The position numbers and the translations under genes are program-made. Source: Haloplanus aerogenes (GTDB lineage: Archaea; Halobacteriota; Halobacteria; Halobacteriales; Haloferacaceae). From it: a DNA stretch of 64,000 nt. Positions 49,329 through 58,666 of this stretch are shown here, piece after piece (position 1 is the stretch's first letter; the number at the start of each line of letters is the position of its first letter). The stretch covers positions 1,488,001 to 1,552,000 of the forward strand of contig NZ_CP034145.1 in the NCBI RefSeq assembly GCF_003856835.1. Reading direction: 5' to 3'. The notes beneath the pieces were generated by a model. It did no database searches, had not been told where the DNA came from, and worked only from the letters and a program-made list of their open reading frames with translations.

Positions 49329-50195
49329 TCACTCCGATTCGAGCCCCTCGGTCAGCCAGTCGGGGGCTGCGTGCGTATCGAGCGTCTCCACGACGTCGAG
49401 GACCTTGTGCCGGAAGGCCCGGAGCGCCGCCTCGCCGGTCGGCGTCAGCGTGATCGGGTCGGACCGACCGACACTGTCGTCGTCGATGGTGACGTACTCG
49501 CGGGTTTCGAGTTCGGCCAACGCGCGCTCCCGGAAGGTGCGGTACGCGCCCTTCTGCTGGCTGGGGCCGATGTCACCGAAGCCGGTCACCTGCCCGGCGG
49601 GCACGTCCGCGCTCCGAACGATCCGTTCGGCGAACGGAATCGCCCCGTCGAGTTCGGCCTGCAGCCGGATCGCCTCGTCGATCAGGTCGCGTTTCTTGGG
49701 CGTGTACACGTCCGTATCGAGCGTGGCGATGATCGCCATCGTCGCCACCTCGTCGCGCGAGGGCGACTCGATGGGGTAGTCGGGGACGACGGACACCTCG
49801 TTCTCGCGGTCCGTGACCGTCTCCATGTCGGCCGTCGGCACGTGGTACGCCTCGGCGTCCGTATCGTCGTCCATACAGGCGAGCGCGGCGCCGATGGTCG
49901 CGAGTCGACTCCCGGTCGAGACGTTCACCCGCACCGTGTCGTCCGGGGCGTGACGGTCCGCGAGCGTCGTCACCAGCCCCAGTATCGCGTACACCGTCCC
50001 GTGGTCGACCGACTCGACCGCGGTCTCGACCCCCTCGGACGCGAGTCGCTCGACGACCGTCTCGGCCCGCGCTACCGACGACTCCGCCTCGTCGGCCAGG
50101 AGGTACACGCGGTCGGCGGCCATCTTGCGCACCGGCGAGACCATCCGCTCGATATCCTCCCCCACCGGTACGATGTGAACGCGCTTGGCAAACAT
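49329..50195 (-). CDS. CARF-domain wHTH regulator (DUF6293 type)
   Basis: From the ATG at 50195 the protein is 288 aa. The N-terminal half is a Rossmann-like CARF domain (MFAKRVHIVPVGEDIERMV; RVNVSTGSRLATIGAALAC as the nucleotide-contact loop). The C-terminal half (about 170-285) is a winged helix (QQKGAYRTFRERALAELETREYV, then LTPTGEAALRAF). CARF domains sense cyclic oligoadenylates or related nucleotides in CRISPR type III systems, but this lineage is widespread in haloarchaea and often acts outside CRISPR. No CRISPR array or cas gene is visible in the window. Confidence 0.82.
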   Translation of the reverse strand: MFAKRVHIVPVGEDIERMVSPVRKMAADRVYLLADEAESSVARAETVVERLASEGVETAVESVDHGTVYAILGLVTTLADRHAPDDTVRVNVSTGSRLATIGAALACMDDDTDAEAYHVPTADMETVTDRENEVSVVPDYPIESPSRDEVATMAIIATLDTDVYTPKKRDLIDEAIRLQAELDGAIPFAERIVRSADVPAGQVTGFGDIGPSQQKGAYRTFRERALAELETREYVTIDDDSVGRSDPITLTPTGEAALRAFRHKVLDVVETLDTHAAPDWLTEGLESE

Positions 50196-50340
50196 CCGTA
50201 CCGTCCGATAGGATGGTGGGGTAGTAATTCTATGGCCGTTACAATCGTTACTGGCGCTCGTCGTGGGGCTGTGGTTCTCGCGTCCAGTCGAGCGGACCGC
50301 CACCGCAACGCTTAGACGCCGACCGGCCGGACGAGCCACT

Positions 50341-51183
50341 ATGGCACACCGACTCGGCGAGAGCGACTGGGGTGACTGGCTCCCGACGGCCGTGGCCGAC
50401 GCCGACCCCGACGGCGTCGCAGTCTGGTATCTGGGGTGTAACGGCTTCGTCCTCAAGGGTCGCGATGGGACGACACTCTTCATCGACCCCTACTGTGGTC
50501 TCGGCGATCCACCGCGGACGCTCCGGATGCTCCCGGTACCCTTCGACCCGTCGGACGTGCAGGACGCGGACGCGATTCTCGCCACGCACGAACACTCAGA
50601 TCACGTCCACGGCCCGACGCAGGCGCCCATCCTCGCGGCGACCGGCGCCGACTACTACGCCCCCGACGCCAGCATGGCGATCGTCGAGCGACAGGGATGG
50701 ATCGACGAGTGGAGCGCCGTCGCCGAACAGTTCGTCACCGTCTCGGAGGACGAGACGTTCGACATCGGGGAGTTCACGATCCACGTCGTTCCCGTGAACG
50801 ACCCCGACGCCGACCACCCCGTCGGGTACGTGATCGAACACGACGCGGGCACCGTCTTCCACGGCGGTGACACGCGCCACGCCGACTCCTTCACCGGCCT
50901 CGCCGACCGGTTCGACATCGACCTCGGCGTCCTCGCGTTCGGGTCGGCCGGGCGCATTCCGGACAAGCAGACCCGCGAGCCGAAACGGACGCAGTGGTAC
51001 GCCGACGAGAACGAGGTGATCCGCGCGGCGAACGCGCTCGAACTCGATCGTCTGATCCCGAGTCACTGGGACATCTGGAAGGGATTGAACGCCGATCCGA
51101 CCGTTCTCCACCACCACGCCCGGAGTTTCGACTACCCCGAACGACTGGAGATCGTCGAGATCGGGGATCGCGTCGATCTGTAG
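50341..51183 (+). CDS. Metallo-beta-lactamase fold hydrolase (UlaG-like)
   Basis: The product is 280 aa. Metal-binding motif HEHSDH (in LATHEHSDHVHGPT) lies near residue 84; further ligands appear in HGGDTRHADSF and in the C-terminal IPSHWDIWKG. WYLGCNGFVLKGRDGTTLFIDPY is the typical start of UlaG-type MBL proteins, which include L-ascorbate-6-phosphate lactonase. The substrate is not evident. The ATG at 50341 is preferred; a longer frame enters the divergent promoter region of the CARF gene. Confidence 0.82.
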   Translation: MAHRLGESDWGDWLPTAVADADPDGVAVWYLGCNGFVLKGRDGTTLFIDPYCGLGDPPRTLRMLPVPFDPSDVQDADAILATHEHSDHVHGPTQAPILAATGADYYAPDASMAIVERQGWIDEWSAVAEQFVTVSEDETFDIGEFTIHVVPVNDPDADHPVGYVIEHDAGTVFHGGDTRHADSFTGLADRFDIDLGVLAFGSAGRIPDKQTREPKRTQWYADENEVIRAANALELDRLIPSHWDIWKGLNADPTVLHHHARSFDYPERLEIVEIGDRVDL

Positions 51184-51249
51184 GTCGCCGGGACTGCGCG
51201 ATTCTCTCCTGCCGGTTGTTTTATGCTCCCACTCGGAACAGTATGGCGC

Positions 51250-52563
51250 ATGGCGGAGGACCCAGACCCCGACATCCCGGTATCCGTGACGACGGGCGAG
51301 GTGCGCGTGGGGAAGGCGTTCGAGGCCGACCGGTTTCCGGTCCCGGCCATCGCCTTCGAGATCGAATCGCTGGCCGACGAGCCGATCCGAATCCAGCTCG
51401 TCGACGACATCCCCGAGTCGTTCCCGATGGAGGGCGTAGGTTTCCATCCCGATTACGAGGGCGACAACTGGACCGCGTACCGCGACAACCGCGTCGCCTA
51501 CGAGCGGGCGCTCGAACCCGGCGAGTCCGTACTCACCGTCTACGGCATCCGTATCGACGACCCCGAAGAGGCCGAGGACTTCCTCAACGACCCCGAGATC
51601 GAACTGATCGAACACGGCGAGGCCGCGGAGGCCGGCGACGTACTCGGCCGGGAGACGACGCAGGTCGTTCGCGACGCCCTCTCGGGCGAGGAATCCGACG
51701 ATCTCGGGGAACTCAGATCCGGATCCGGCCCACTCCTCGACGCGCCCGAACCGCGCGACCGGGTCGCGGACCCCGTTCGCGTCACCGGGGACCGGGACGA
51801 GAGCGTGGTGGCCATCGCTATCGACGAGGAAGCCGAAGCGGAGGACGAGGAAGCCGAAGCGGAGGACGAGGGCGACGACACCGTGCCGTCCACAGTGGCC
51901 GCCGAGACGCTCGATCCGCGGTCGACTGACGACGACGCGGAGGCGGCCGAGGATGCGCAGGCCGAATCGGAGGTGGAGGCGGACGACGATGCCGACGAGA
52001 CGCCGGCACCCGCCGTCACCACAACGACCGAATCGGTCGCCGCCACCCTCGCCGCCGAGATCCGGGCCGGTACGGTCGACGACGACGATCTGGCCGTCCT
52101 GCAGGAGGCGTTCGAGGGGGAGGTCCCGACGAGCGTCGACGTGCGGGTGGGGCGACTCCAGTCGCAGATCGAGGATCTGCTCGCCTACCGCGACGCCCTC
52201 GCGGACTTCCTCGACGAGAACGGGACTGCCGAGGAAGTGGTGGGCGAGGTGAGCGAGGACCTGCGCGACCTGACCGACCGGGTCGAGTCGCTCGAAGACG
52301 CGCTAGCTGAGGCCGACGACGACCGGGCGGCGATTCGGGAGGAGGTGTCGGCCGTGACCGACCGCGTCGACGACGTGGCCGACCGGGTCGAGACGGTCGC
52401 GGACGACCTCGACGAACTGGAGACGACCGCCGAGACCCTCGAAGAACGCCTCGACTCGGTCGAAGAACTCGAATCGGACATCGAGGACATCGAGACGGAA
52501 CTGGACGAACTCCGTTCGTTCCGCGACCGCCTGAGTAGCGCTTTCGGCACTGGCGACGAGTAG
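51250..52563 (+). CDS. Acidic coiled-coil protein of unknown function
   Basis: From the ATG at 51250 the protein is 437 aa. A globular N-terminal domain (about 1-130; PVSVTTGEVRVGKAFEADRF, LEPGESVLTVYGIRI) is followed by a long Asp/Glu/Ala linker (about 180-260) and a C-terminal coiled coil (about 300-425) with regular VESLEDAL and VDDVADRVETV heptads. A TTTTATG box at 51217-51223 lies 27-33 bases upstream, giving a leaderless transcript and favouring this start over the ATG at 51223. The family is haloarchaeal in appearance, with no known function. Confidence 0.7.
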   Translation: MAEDPDPDIPVSVTTGEVRVGKAFEADRFPVPAIAFEIESLADEPIRIQLVDDIPESFPMEGVGFHPDYEGDNWTAYRDNRVAYERALEPGESVLTVYGIRIDDPEEAEDFLNDPEIELIEHGEAAEAGDVLGRETTQVVRDALSGEESDDLGELRSGSGPLLDAPEPRDRVADPVRVTGDRDESVVAIAIDEEAEAEDEEAEAEDEGDDTVPSTVAAETLDPRSTDDDAEAAEDAQAESEVEADDDADETPAPAVTTTTESVAATLAAEIRAGTVDDDDLAVLQEAFEGEVPTSVDVRVGRLQSQIEDLLAYRDALADFLDENGTAEEVVGEVSEDLRDLTDRVESLEDALAEADDDRAAIREEVSAVTDRVDDVADRVETVADDLDELETTAETLEERLDSVEELESDIEDIETELDELRSFRDRLSSAFGTGDE

Positions 52564-52646
52564 CGTAGTCAGGGTCCTCGCGCCGCGCGAGCCTCCGCCG
52601 CGCCGAAAGCGCAATCGGTAAAGCCCGCGCCCGTGTGCATTCGACA

Positions 52647-53588
52647 ATGACCGAGACGGTCCGGGTCGCCGTCCCGCGGAAGGGACGCCCGCTGGAGGCA
52701 GTTCTCGAACGCTTCGCGGCCGTCGCCGGGGCCGACGCCCTCGCGGACGACGTCTCCTCGACGCTTCGGTACGAGAAAGCGATCACCAAAGGGAAGACGA
52801 CCCCCGAGCGCGACGTGTACGAACGGCTGGCGGCCTACAGCGACCTCTCGGACCCGCATCGACCGGAGTACACGCTCCTCCGCGACGACCGCGAGGGCAA
52901 GCCTCGTCGGATCGTCTTCGACAGCGTCTCTGTCACGATCGACGGAGAGGGACCACGTCCCTCAGGCAGTCGGCCGTCGGCCGACGACGGGGTGACGGTC
53001 GAACTGATCGGCCGGGAGGAACCCTTCCGCGCCCTCCGCACCCACGAGTTCGGTCTCGGCTTCGACAGCGCCGACCTCGTGTTGGAGGAAGTCGTCACGC
53101 TGGGCGAGACGGGTGTCGAGTCCATCGCCGACGTGAACGCCCGGATCGATCCGCGCGATACGGACGTGCGGGTCGTCAGCGGCCTCGGCGACACCGTGTA
53201 TCACACGCTCCTAGCGACGCCAGAGGTGCTCCCGCCCGGTGCGGAGCTAGACCGCGAGTTCGTCACCGACTACGAGGGGCCGCTGTGTATCTCACCGCGG
53301 TACGAACGGCTCGTCGAGGCCGTTCTCGGCACACGGGCCATCGAAACCGTCGAGTTCGTCTATCCCGATCCGGCGGTAGAGGAGGAGGCCGCCATCGCGG
53401 ACGCCGGATTGGGCGTCTACCTCACGATGACGGGGTCGACGGCGCGGGAACACGGTCTCGTCGTCGGTGACGATCTGTTCCCGAGCGAGACGGTGTTGAT
53501 GGAGAACGTCGCGGAGGCGGGGCCGGCCGCGGAACGACTGAAGTCGGCGCTGACTGGAGCGGATCTGGAGACGGCGATCCGACCCTAG
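52647..53588 (+). CDS. HisG-like (ATP phosphoribosyltransferase-related) protein
   Basis: The product is 313 aa. The start VRVAVPRKGRPLEAVLERF resembles the phosphoribosyltransferase HisG, and the body has the bilobal binding-protein character of that fold (RTHEFGLGFDSADLVLEEV, DVRVVSGLGDTVYHTLL). However, clear HisG substrate motifs are not obvious and no his genes are nearby. It is either a divergent HisG paralogue or a haloarchaeal protein sharing the fold. It overlaps the convergent tfb gene by four bases. Confidence 0.5.
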   Translation: MTETVRVAVPRKGRPLEAVLERFAAVAGADALADDVSSTLRYEKAITKGKTTPERDVYERLAAYSDLSDPHRPEYTLLRDDREGKPRRIVFDSVSVTIDGEGPRPSGSRPSADDGVTVELIGREEPFRALRTHEFGLGFDSADLVLEEVVTLGETGVESIADVNARIDPRDTDVRVVSGLGDTVYHTLLATPEVLPPGAELDREFVTDYEGPLCISPRYERLVEAVLGTRAIETVEFVYPDPAVEEEAAIADAGLGVYLTMTGSTAREHGLVVGDDLFPSETVLMENVAEAGPAAERLKSALTGADLETAIRP

Positions 53589-54571
53589 GCGGCGCGCGCC
53601 GCGTCCGGATCGGTTCCGGCTTCCAGCAGTTCGGTGTAGCGGTTGCGGACGGTCACTTCGGACACGTCGCTCACGGAGCACACCTCCTTCTGCGTGATTT
53701 TCTCGCCTTCCAGGATCGAGGCGGCGTAGAGCGCCGCCGCCGCGAGGCCGACGGGACTTTTCCCGCTGTGGACGCCGCTCTCCATGCCCTCTTCGAGGAG
53801 GTTGCGGGCGCGGGTCGTCGTGTCGCCGTCGAGTTCGAGGTCGGACGCGAACCGCGGGAGATATTCGAGCGGGTTGGCGGGTTCGATGGCGAGGCCGAGT
53901 TCGCGGACGATGTAGCGGTAGGCCCGCGAGAACTCCTTGCGGTCGACGCGGCTGACGGGTTCGAACTCGTCGAGACTCCGCGGCACCGACGCCTGCCGGG
54001 CGGCGGCGTACAGGGAGGCCGTCGCCATCGCCTCGATGGATCGACCACGGAGGAGGTCGTCCTCGAGTGCCCGGCGGTAGACGACGCTCGCGGTCTCGCG
54101 GACGTTCTCGGGGAGGCCGAGCGCCGACGACATCCGGTCGATCTCGCCAAGCGCCTGCTTCAGGTTGCGCTCCTGCGCGTTCTTCGAGCGGAAGCGCTCG
54201 TCCCAGGTCCGGAGGCGCTGGAGTTTCCGACGCTTGCTCCCGTCGATGGTTCGGCCTTTGGCGTCGCGGTCCTGCCAGTCGATGACCGACGAGAGACCGT
54301 CGTCGTGGAGGAGTTTCGTCGTCGGGGCGCCGACCCGGCTCTTCTCGGCGCGCTCGTTCGAGTCGAAGGCGCGCCACTCGGGGCCGTGGTCGATTTCGTC
54401 CGCCTCGACGACGAGACCACACGCCTCACACACCGTCTCGCCGCGTGCTTCGTCGACGACGAGCGCCGAATCACACTCCGGACAGACGCGTTCGTCGGTC
54501 TCCGTCCGTGTCTCGGTCGTCGTACGCTGTTCCCCACCGGTCTCTCGGAGGGTTTCGGACTGCTGACTCAT
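53585..54571 (-). CDS. tfb: Transcription initiation factor IIB (TFB)
   Basis: The protein is 328 aa. An N-terminal zinc ribbon (CPECDSALVVDEARGETVCEACG, first Cys near residue 30), a B-finger/linker (DHGPEWRAFDSNERAEKSRVG) and two cyclin-like repeats (about 125-215 and 225-315) are all present. TFB recruits RNA polymerase to TBP-bound promoters and contacts the BRE. Haloarchaea carry several TFB paralogues; this one has a longer Thr/Glu-rich N-terminal tail. A TATA-like ACTATGTTTTG stretch and AT-rich sequence lie before the start. Confidence 0.96.
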   Translation of the reverse strand: MSQQSETLRETGGEQRTTTETRTETDERVCPECDSALVVDEARGETVCEACGLVVEADEIDHGPEWRAFDSNERAEKSRVGAPTTKLLHDDGLSSVIDWQDRDAKGRTIDGSKRRKLQRLRTWDERFRSKNAQERNLKQALGEIDRMSSALGLPENVRETASVVYRRALEDDLLRGRSIEAMATASLYAAARQASVPRSLDEFEPVSRVDRKEFSRAYRYIVRELGLAIEPANPLEYLPRFASDLELDGDTTTRARNLLEEGMESGVHSGKSPVGLAAAALYAASILEGEKITQKEVCSVSDVSEVTVRNRYTELLEAGTDPDAARAA

Positions 54572-54763
54572 GATTGGGTGTCGCGGCGCGTGGCCGCAGT
54601 TTTCCTCTGGCTCACACCTATGATTGGTAGTATCTTAATAGTTTCCACTATGTTTTGATTCCAATAGAAACAGCATATGTGTCGAGACCTCATAGCACAC
54701 GGCGGTCGACCCGACTCTTTTTGGTGGTGTCAACCTTACCCAGGAGCGACACGGGAGACACGC

Positions 54764-55579
54764 GTGACGAACAACATCACACCGGACACTGGAACGGACT
54801 CGCTCGTCGAGGAGGTCGTCAGTACGCTCCGGACGTTCGAGCTCACCGAGTACGAGGCGAAATGTTTCGTGGCCCTGACGCGCCTGCGCGAGGGCACGGC
54901 GAAAGAGGTGAGCGACGTCGCGGACGTGCCGCGGGCGCGCATCTACGACAGCATGGACGCGCTCCAGGATCGGGGGCTGGTGAGCGTTCAGGAGTCCAAA
55001 CCACGCCGGTTCCGGGCCGTCTCCCCCCGCGAAGCGGTCGACCTCCTCGAACGTGAGTGTCGGAGCCGACTGGATCGCCTCGGTACCGTCCTCCCCCGGC
55101 TGGGCTCACCGGAGCGGTCGACCGGCGCCGGCGAAGTCTGGACGATGGAGGGCGAGGCCGCCGTCTCGGAACGCCTCGCCACGCTCGTCATCGACGCCGA
55201 CGACGAGGTGTTGTTCGCCGTCGCCACCGAGGCGCTCCTCGGTGACGACCTGATCGACGCGCTGGCCGATGCGACCGACCGCGGCGTCGACGTGGTGATC
55301 GGCTCGCCCGCCGAGCCGATCCGGGAGCGCCTGCAGGAGGCAGTCCCCGACGCCGACGTGGTCGAGACGTGGACGTGGTGGGAGTCTCATCCCATTCAGC
55401 CCGGCGCCGTCACGAGCGTTTGCATGGTCGACGGCGACGCCCTCCTCGTCAGCGCCGACGCCGCGACCGACCTCCCCGGCGTCCGCAAACACCGCGCCAT
55501 CTGGACCGACAGCGCCGAGGCACCGGTCGTCGGCCTGATGCGGCCACTCCTCTCGACGGCGATCCGCAGTGGCGATTAG
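54764..55579 (+). CDS. TrmB-family transcriptional regulator
   Basis: From a GTG at 54764 the protein is 271 aa. The N-terminal winged helix reads VVSTLRTFELTEYEAKCFVAL then VADVPRARIYDSMDALQDRGLV, the hallmark of TrmB regulators, followed by a coiled linker and a C-terminal PLD-like effector domain (about 120-265). TrmB proteins often sense sugars, but this lineage also regulates other pathways. The longer frame from 54677 includes Cys/Trp-rich sequence untypical of the family. It overlaps the convergent panB by four bases. Confidence 0.85.
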   Translation: MTNNITPDTGTDSLVEEVVSTLRTFELTEYEAKCFVALTRLREGTAKEVSDVADVPRARIYDSMDALQDRGLVSVQESKPRRFRAVSPREAVDLLERECRSRLDRLGTVLPRLGSPERSTGAGEVWTMEGEAAVSERLATLVIDADDEVLFAVATEALLGDDLIDALADATDRGVDVVIGSPAEPIRERLQEAVPDADVVETWTWWESHPIQPGAVTSVCMVDGDALLVSADAATDLPGVRKHRAIWTDSAEAPVVGLMRPLLSTAIRSGD

Positions 55580-56346
55580 GGAAAAGAACCGTCCTCGACC
55601 GCGTCGCGGTACGCTGCCACCGCGTCCTCGATTTCTCTCCGCACGTCCCCGAACTGCTCGGCAAAGGGCGGAACCGACTCCGAGAGTCCGATCACGTCCG
55701 TCAGCACGAGTACCTGTCCGTCGGTCTCCGGGCCGGCACCGATACCGATCACCGGGATGTCGAGAGCAGCGGTCACCTCGGCGGCCAACTCGTCGGGAAC
55801 GTGTTCGAGGACGAGCGAGAACGCCCCCGCGGACTCGTGTTTCGCGGCGAGATCACGGATCTCCGCCGCCGCCTCCTCGGTCGTCCCCTGTCGCGCGTAG
55901 CCGCCGATCTGGTTGCGCCGCTGGGGCGTCAGTCCGAGATGCGCCATCACCGGAATCCCGAGGTCCACGAGGCGTTCGGTCAGGTCGACCGTATGTGGTC
56001 CGGATTCGATTTTGACCGCGTTGGCCCCCGCTTCCTTGATCAGGCGCCCCGCGTTCTCGATGCCCACACCCTTCGTCGTCCCGTAACTCAGGAAGGGCAT
56101 GTCGGCGACGACGAGGGCGTCGTCCACCGCCCGGGCGACTGCGCCGGTGTGACTGGCCACTTCTTCCATCGTCACCGGGAGCGTCGACTCGTAGCCGAGC
56201 ACCGCGTTGCCCATGCTGTCGCCGACGAGGATCAGGTCGATGCCCGCCTCGTCGACGATGGCCGCCGTCGGCGCGTCGTACGCCGTCAGCATCGTCAGCG
56301 GTTCGTCGCCCTCCGGTGCCCGCTGAATCTCCTGTACCGTTGGCAT
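55576..56346 (-). CDS. panB: 3-methyl-2-oxobutanoate hydroxymethyltransferase
   Basis: From the ATG at 56346 (MPTVQEIQRAPEGDEPLTMLTAYDA) the protein is 256 aa, close to the usual 260-270. Conserved segments include LVGDSMGNAVLGYESTLPVT, VVADMPFLSYG, VKIESG, MAHLGLTPQ and DIPVIGIGAG. It transfers a hydroxymethyl group to 2-oxoisovalerate, giving ketopantoate for coenzyme A synthesis. Metal- and substrate-binding Asp/Glu/His residues appear intact. The next gene on the strand is the reductase for the following step. Confidence 0.95.
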   Translation of the reverse strand: MPTVQEIQRAPEGDEPLTMLTAYDAPTAAIVDEAGIDLILVGDSMGNAVLGYESTLPVTMEEVASHTGAVARAVDDALVVADMPFLSYGTTKGVGIENAGRLIKEAGANAVKIESGPHTVDLTERLVDLGIPVMAHLGLTPQRRNQIGGYARQGTTEEAAAEIRDLAAKHESAGAFSLVLEHVPDELAAEVTAALDIPVIGIGAGPETDGQVLVLTDVIGLSESVPPFAEQFGDVRREIEDAVAAYRDAVEDGSFP

Positions 56347-56440
56347 CGTCCGTGGATCGGTCGCCGGGGAATTAACGCTACTCCCTTTCACCCGGACACG
56401 ACTCGGCCCTTTGGTTCCTGACTGTACGCCGCACGCCGAT

Positions 56441-57361
56441 CTACTCGTGTTCGGGCGTACTGACGCCGGCGCCCGTCTCCCAGCCCCGGATCAGCGCCGC
56501 GAGCGTGCGGTTGATCGGCGCAGACGCGCCGGTCGCTCTGGCTCGATCTACCACGTAACCGTTGATGGCGTCGATCTCGGTGCGACGGCCGCGCGTCACG
56601 TCCCGGTGCATCGACGATCGATTGCGTGCCGTCTCGCGTGCGACGGTCGCGACGGCGTCTTTCGCCGTCTCGTCGGCGAGGTCGACGCCGTCCGCCCGCG
56701 CGACCGTCGCCGTCTCGACCGCCGCCGCCCGCGCGAGGTCCGCGAGCGGTCCCGGCTCGGCCAGCGCACCGTTTGCGACCCGCGCGAGCGCCGTGACGGG
56801 ATTGATCGCGGCGTTGATCGCCAGTTTCTCCCAGAGTCGACGCCGCATATCGGCCGCCACCTCGGTCGGCAGGTCGGCCGCACGAAACGCCGCCGCCACG
56901 CGCTCGGCCGCCTCCGCGTCGTCCGCGGGTCGCCACGGGCCGAGCGTGATCGTTCCCCGCCCGGTCCACTCGACGTGCCCCGGATCGGCCAGTCGCGCGC
57001 CGCAGGTCGCCGTCCCCGCGAGGACGGGCGCGTCGACGTGGGCGGCGAGTACGTCCTCGTTCCCCATCCCGTTCTGGAGGGATAGCACGGCGTCGTAGTC
57101 GCCGTTCGCGAGGACCGTCGCCGCCGTCTCGGTGTCGTAGGCTTTCACCGCCACGACGGCGAGGTCGGCGCTCGCACCCGTGGCGTCGGTCGTCGCCGCT
57201 GGGGACACGTCGAGCGTCTCGACGCCGGTGATTCGGAGGCCGTCGCGCCGCACCGCCGCGATATGGGGGTCACGCCCGACGAGCGTCACGTCGTGCGTGC
57301 GTGCGAGGAGGCCGCCGACGAGGCTGCCGAGACTCCCGGCGCCGAAGACGAGAATATCCAT
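56441..57361 (-). CDS. panE: 2-dehydropantoate 2-reductase (ketopantoate reductase)
   Basis: The protein is 306 aa. The N-terminal Rossmann motif is FGAGSLGSLVGGLLA; the catalytic Lys region reads LWEKLAINAAINPVTALARV, and the C-terminal segment has HRDVTRGRRTEIDAINGYVV with the conserved Glu. It reduces ketopantoate to pantoate with NAD(P)H. It lies 94 bp upstream of panB in the direction of transcription, so the two pathway steps are neighbours and probably co-transcribed. Confidence 0.93.
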   Translation of the reverse strand: MDILVFGAGSLGSLVGGLLARTHDVTLVGRDPHIAAVRRDGLRITGVETLDVSPAATTDATGASADLAVVAVKAYDTETAATVLANGDYDAVLSLQNGMGNEDVLAAHVDAPVLAGTATCGARLADPGHVEWTGRGTITLGPWRPADDAEAAERVAAAFRAADLPTEVAADMRRRLWEKLAINAAINPVTALARVANGALAEPGPLADLARAAAVETATVARADGVDLADETAKDAVATVARETARNRSSMHRDVTRGRRTEIDAINGYVVDRARATGASAPINRTLAALIRGWETGAGVSTPEHE

Positions 57362-57368
57362 TCCCTGC

Positions 57369-58028
57369 TTACGTCCCCTCTTCGAACGGCTGAACGACGA
57401 CGAATCCCTCGTCTCCCGTGAATTCGAGCTGGTAGGTTTCCTCCGAGGACTGCCCCACCAGATCGCTCAGACTCCGGTTTACGTCGGCGCTGGGCGAGAG
57501 CGACCCGCTCCACGCGACGGTGGCACTCGGGTCGGTACGGACCGGCGGGCGCAGGACGACCGGGTCGCCGTGAGTGGTGATCGCCACGTCGCCCGGACCG
57601 GTGAGGTAGACGTTGGTCAGGCCGCCGGCCGACGATCCGGCGAGGCTGTCGATCGTGCCGATCTCGTAGTCGACGGAGGATGCGAACGCGAGGACGTCGT
57701 TCCCGTTGACGGAGACGGACTCCCCGTCCGCGAGGTTGATGATTCCCACCTCCTTGCCCTGATCGGCGAGGTAGAGCCGTCCCGTCCCCTGGGCTTCCAT
57801 CACGTCCGTCCCTTCGCTCGTCGCCTTGCTCTTCAGAAATCCGGTCACGCCTCCCTCCGCGGAGGCCTTGCCGGAGAACGTCACGTCGCCGCTGTAGGCG
57901 ACCATCGACCCCGCGAGGGCCGTTACCGACCCGTCGAGGTCGATCGAGAGAAGTTTGCGATTCTGTAGCTGGAAGGTGTCTCCCTCTTGGGTCGGTTCGT
58001 TCGCTGTGGCGAAATCTTCGAGTGTCAT
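57369..58028 (-). CDS. AIM24 family protein
   Basis: From the ATG at 58028 (MTLEDFATANEPTQEGDTFQLQN) the protein is 219 aa and made of beta strands throughout: LLSIDLDGSVTALAGSMVAYSGDVTF, GRLYLADQGKEVGIINLADGESVSVNGNDVLAF, LTGPGDVAITTHGDPVVL. This matches the AIM24/DUF124 (TRAP-like beta-barrel) family, of unknown biochemical function. It is upstream of panE by only seven bases and could share its transcript. Confidence 0.82.
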   Translation of the reverse strand: MTLEDFATANEPTQEGDTFQLQNRKLLSIDLDGSVTALAGSMVAYSGDVTFSGKASAEGGVTGFLKSKATSEGTDVMEAQGTGRLYLADQGKEVGIINLADGESVSVNGNDVLAFASSVDYEIGTIDSLAGSSAGGLTNVYLTGPGDVAITTHGDPVVLRPPVRTDPSATVAWSGSLSPSADVNRSLSDLVGQSSEETYQLEFTGDEGFVVVQPFEEGT

Positions 58029-58180
58029 CGTCGGTCCGAGCCGCGTGCGGCGACTCGTCTCGCCTTTCCCCACATGGTGTCAAATGAGTGTTGGTCGGAT
58101 CCCCCGTCTCCGGCAGATTTTGCTATCATTGGAGATAATCGGACCGGTGCATTTATATTAGTTGACGGGAACTCACAGCT

Positions 58181-58468
58181 ATGTCAGCGACGGGCGACGA
58201 GAACACGACGGTGACGACGGCCCCGCATCAGTACGATATCGACTGGGATCGGCGCGAACCGGTCAGCTTCGCGGTGCAGGCGGCGCTCGGTGAACTCGAA
58301 GACTGCTCGCCGACGGATCTGGCGCCGCTCGCGGATTACGTCGATCCGGACGCGCTCGAAGCCTTCTTCAGCGGGCCGCCGGCCGAGGTGGCGACCCGAA
58401 GCCTCACGTTCGACTACGAGGGGTACACGATTCACGTCGACGGCAGCGGTCAGGTTCGCATCGACTGA
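58181..58468 (+). CDS. HalOD1 output-domain protein
   Basis: The product is 95 aa. The domain (about 25-92; EPVSFAVQAALGELEDCSPTDLAPLADYVDPDAL, then TFDYEGYTIHVDGSGQVRI) is the haloarchaeal HalOD1 module, predicted as an output domain in signalling and often encoded alone. An ATTTATATTAG box at 58150-58160 lies 21-31 bases upstream, so the message is probably leaderless. The partner protein is unknown. Confidence 0.85.
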   Translation: MSATGDENTTVTTAPHQYDIDWDRREPVSFAVQAALGELEDCSPTDLAPLADYVDPDALEAFFSGPPAEVATRSLTFDYEGYTIHVDGSGQVRID

Positions 58469-58666
58469 CTGCTACTCTTTTCACCGTCCGTCGTTCTCGG
58501 GCGTGTACGGGCCTGAAACCGCGACACGCCGACGGCTGGAGTGGCGACTCGGATATTCACAACATATATACTTCCCTCTGGCTACCATTCTTACGTATCC
58601 AGCCGAGAGTTACACCGACGGGCGGTCCTCGTCGCCGGTTCTCACCGCCACAGCACGCCTCCATCC

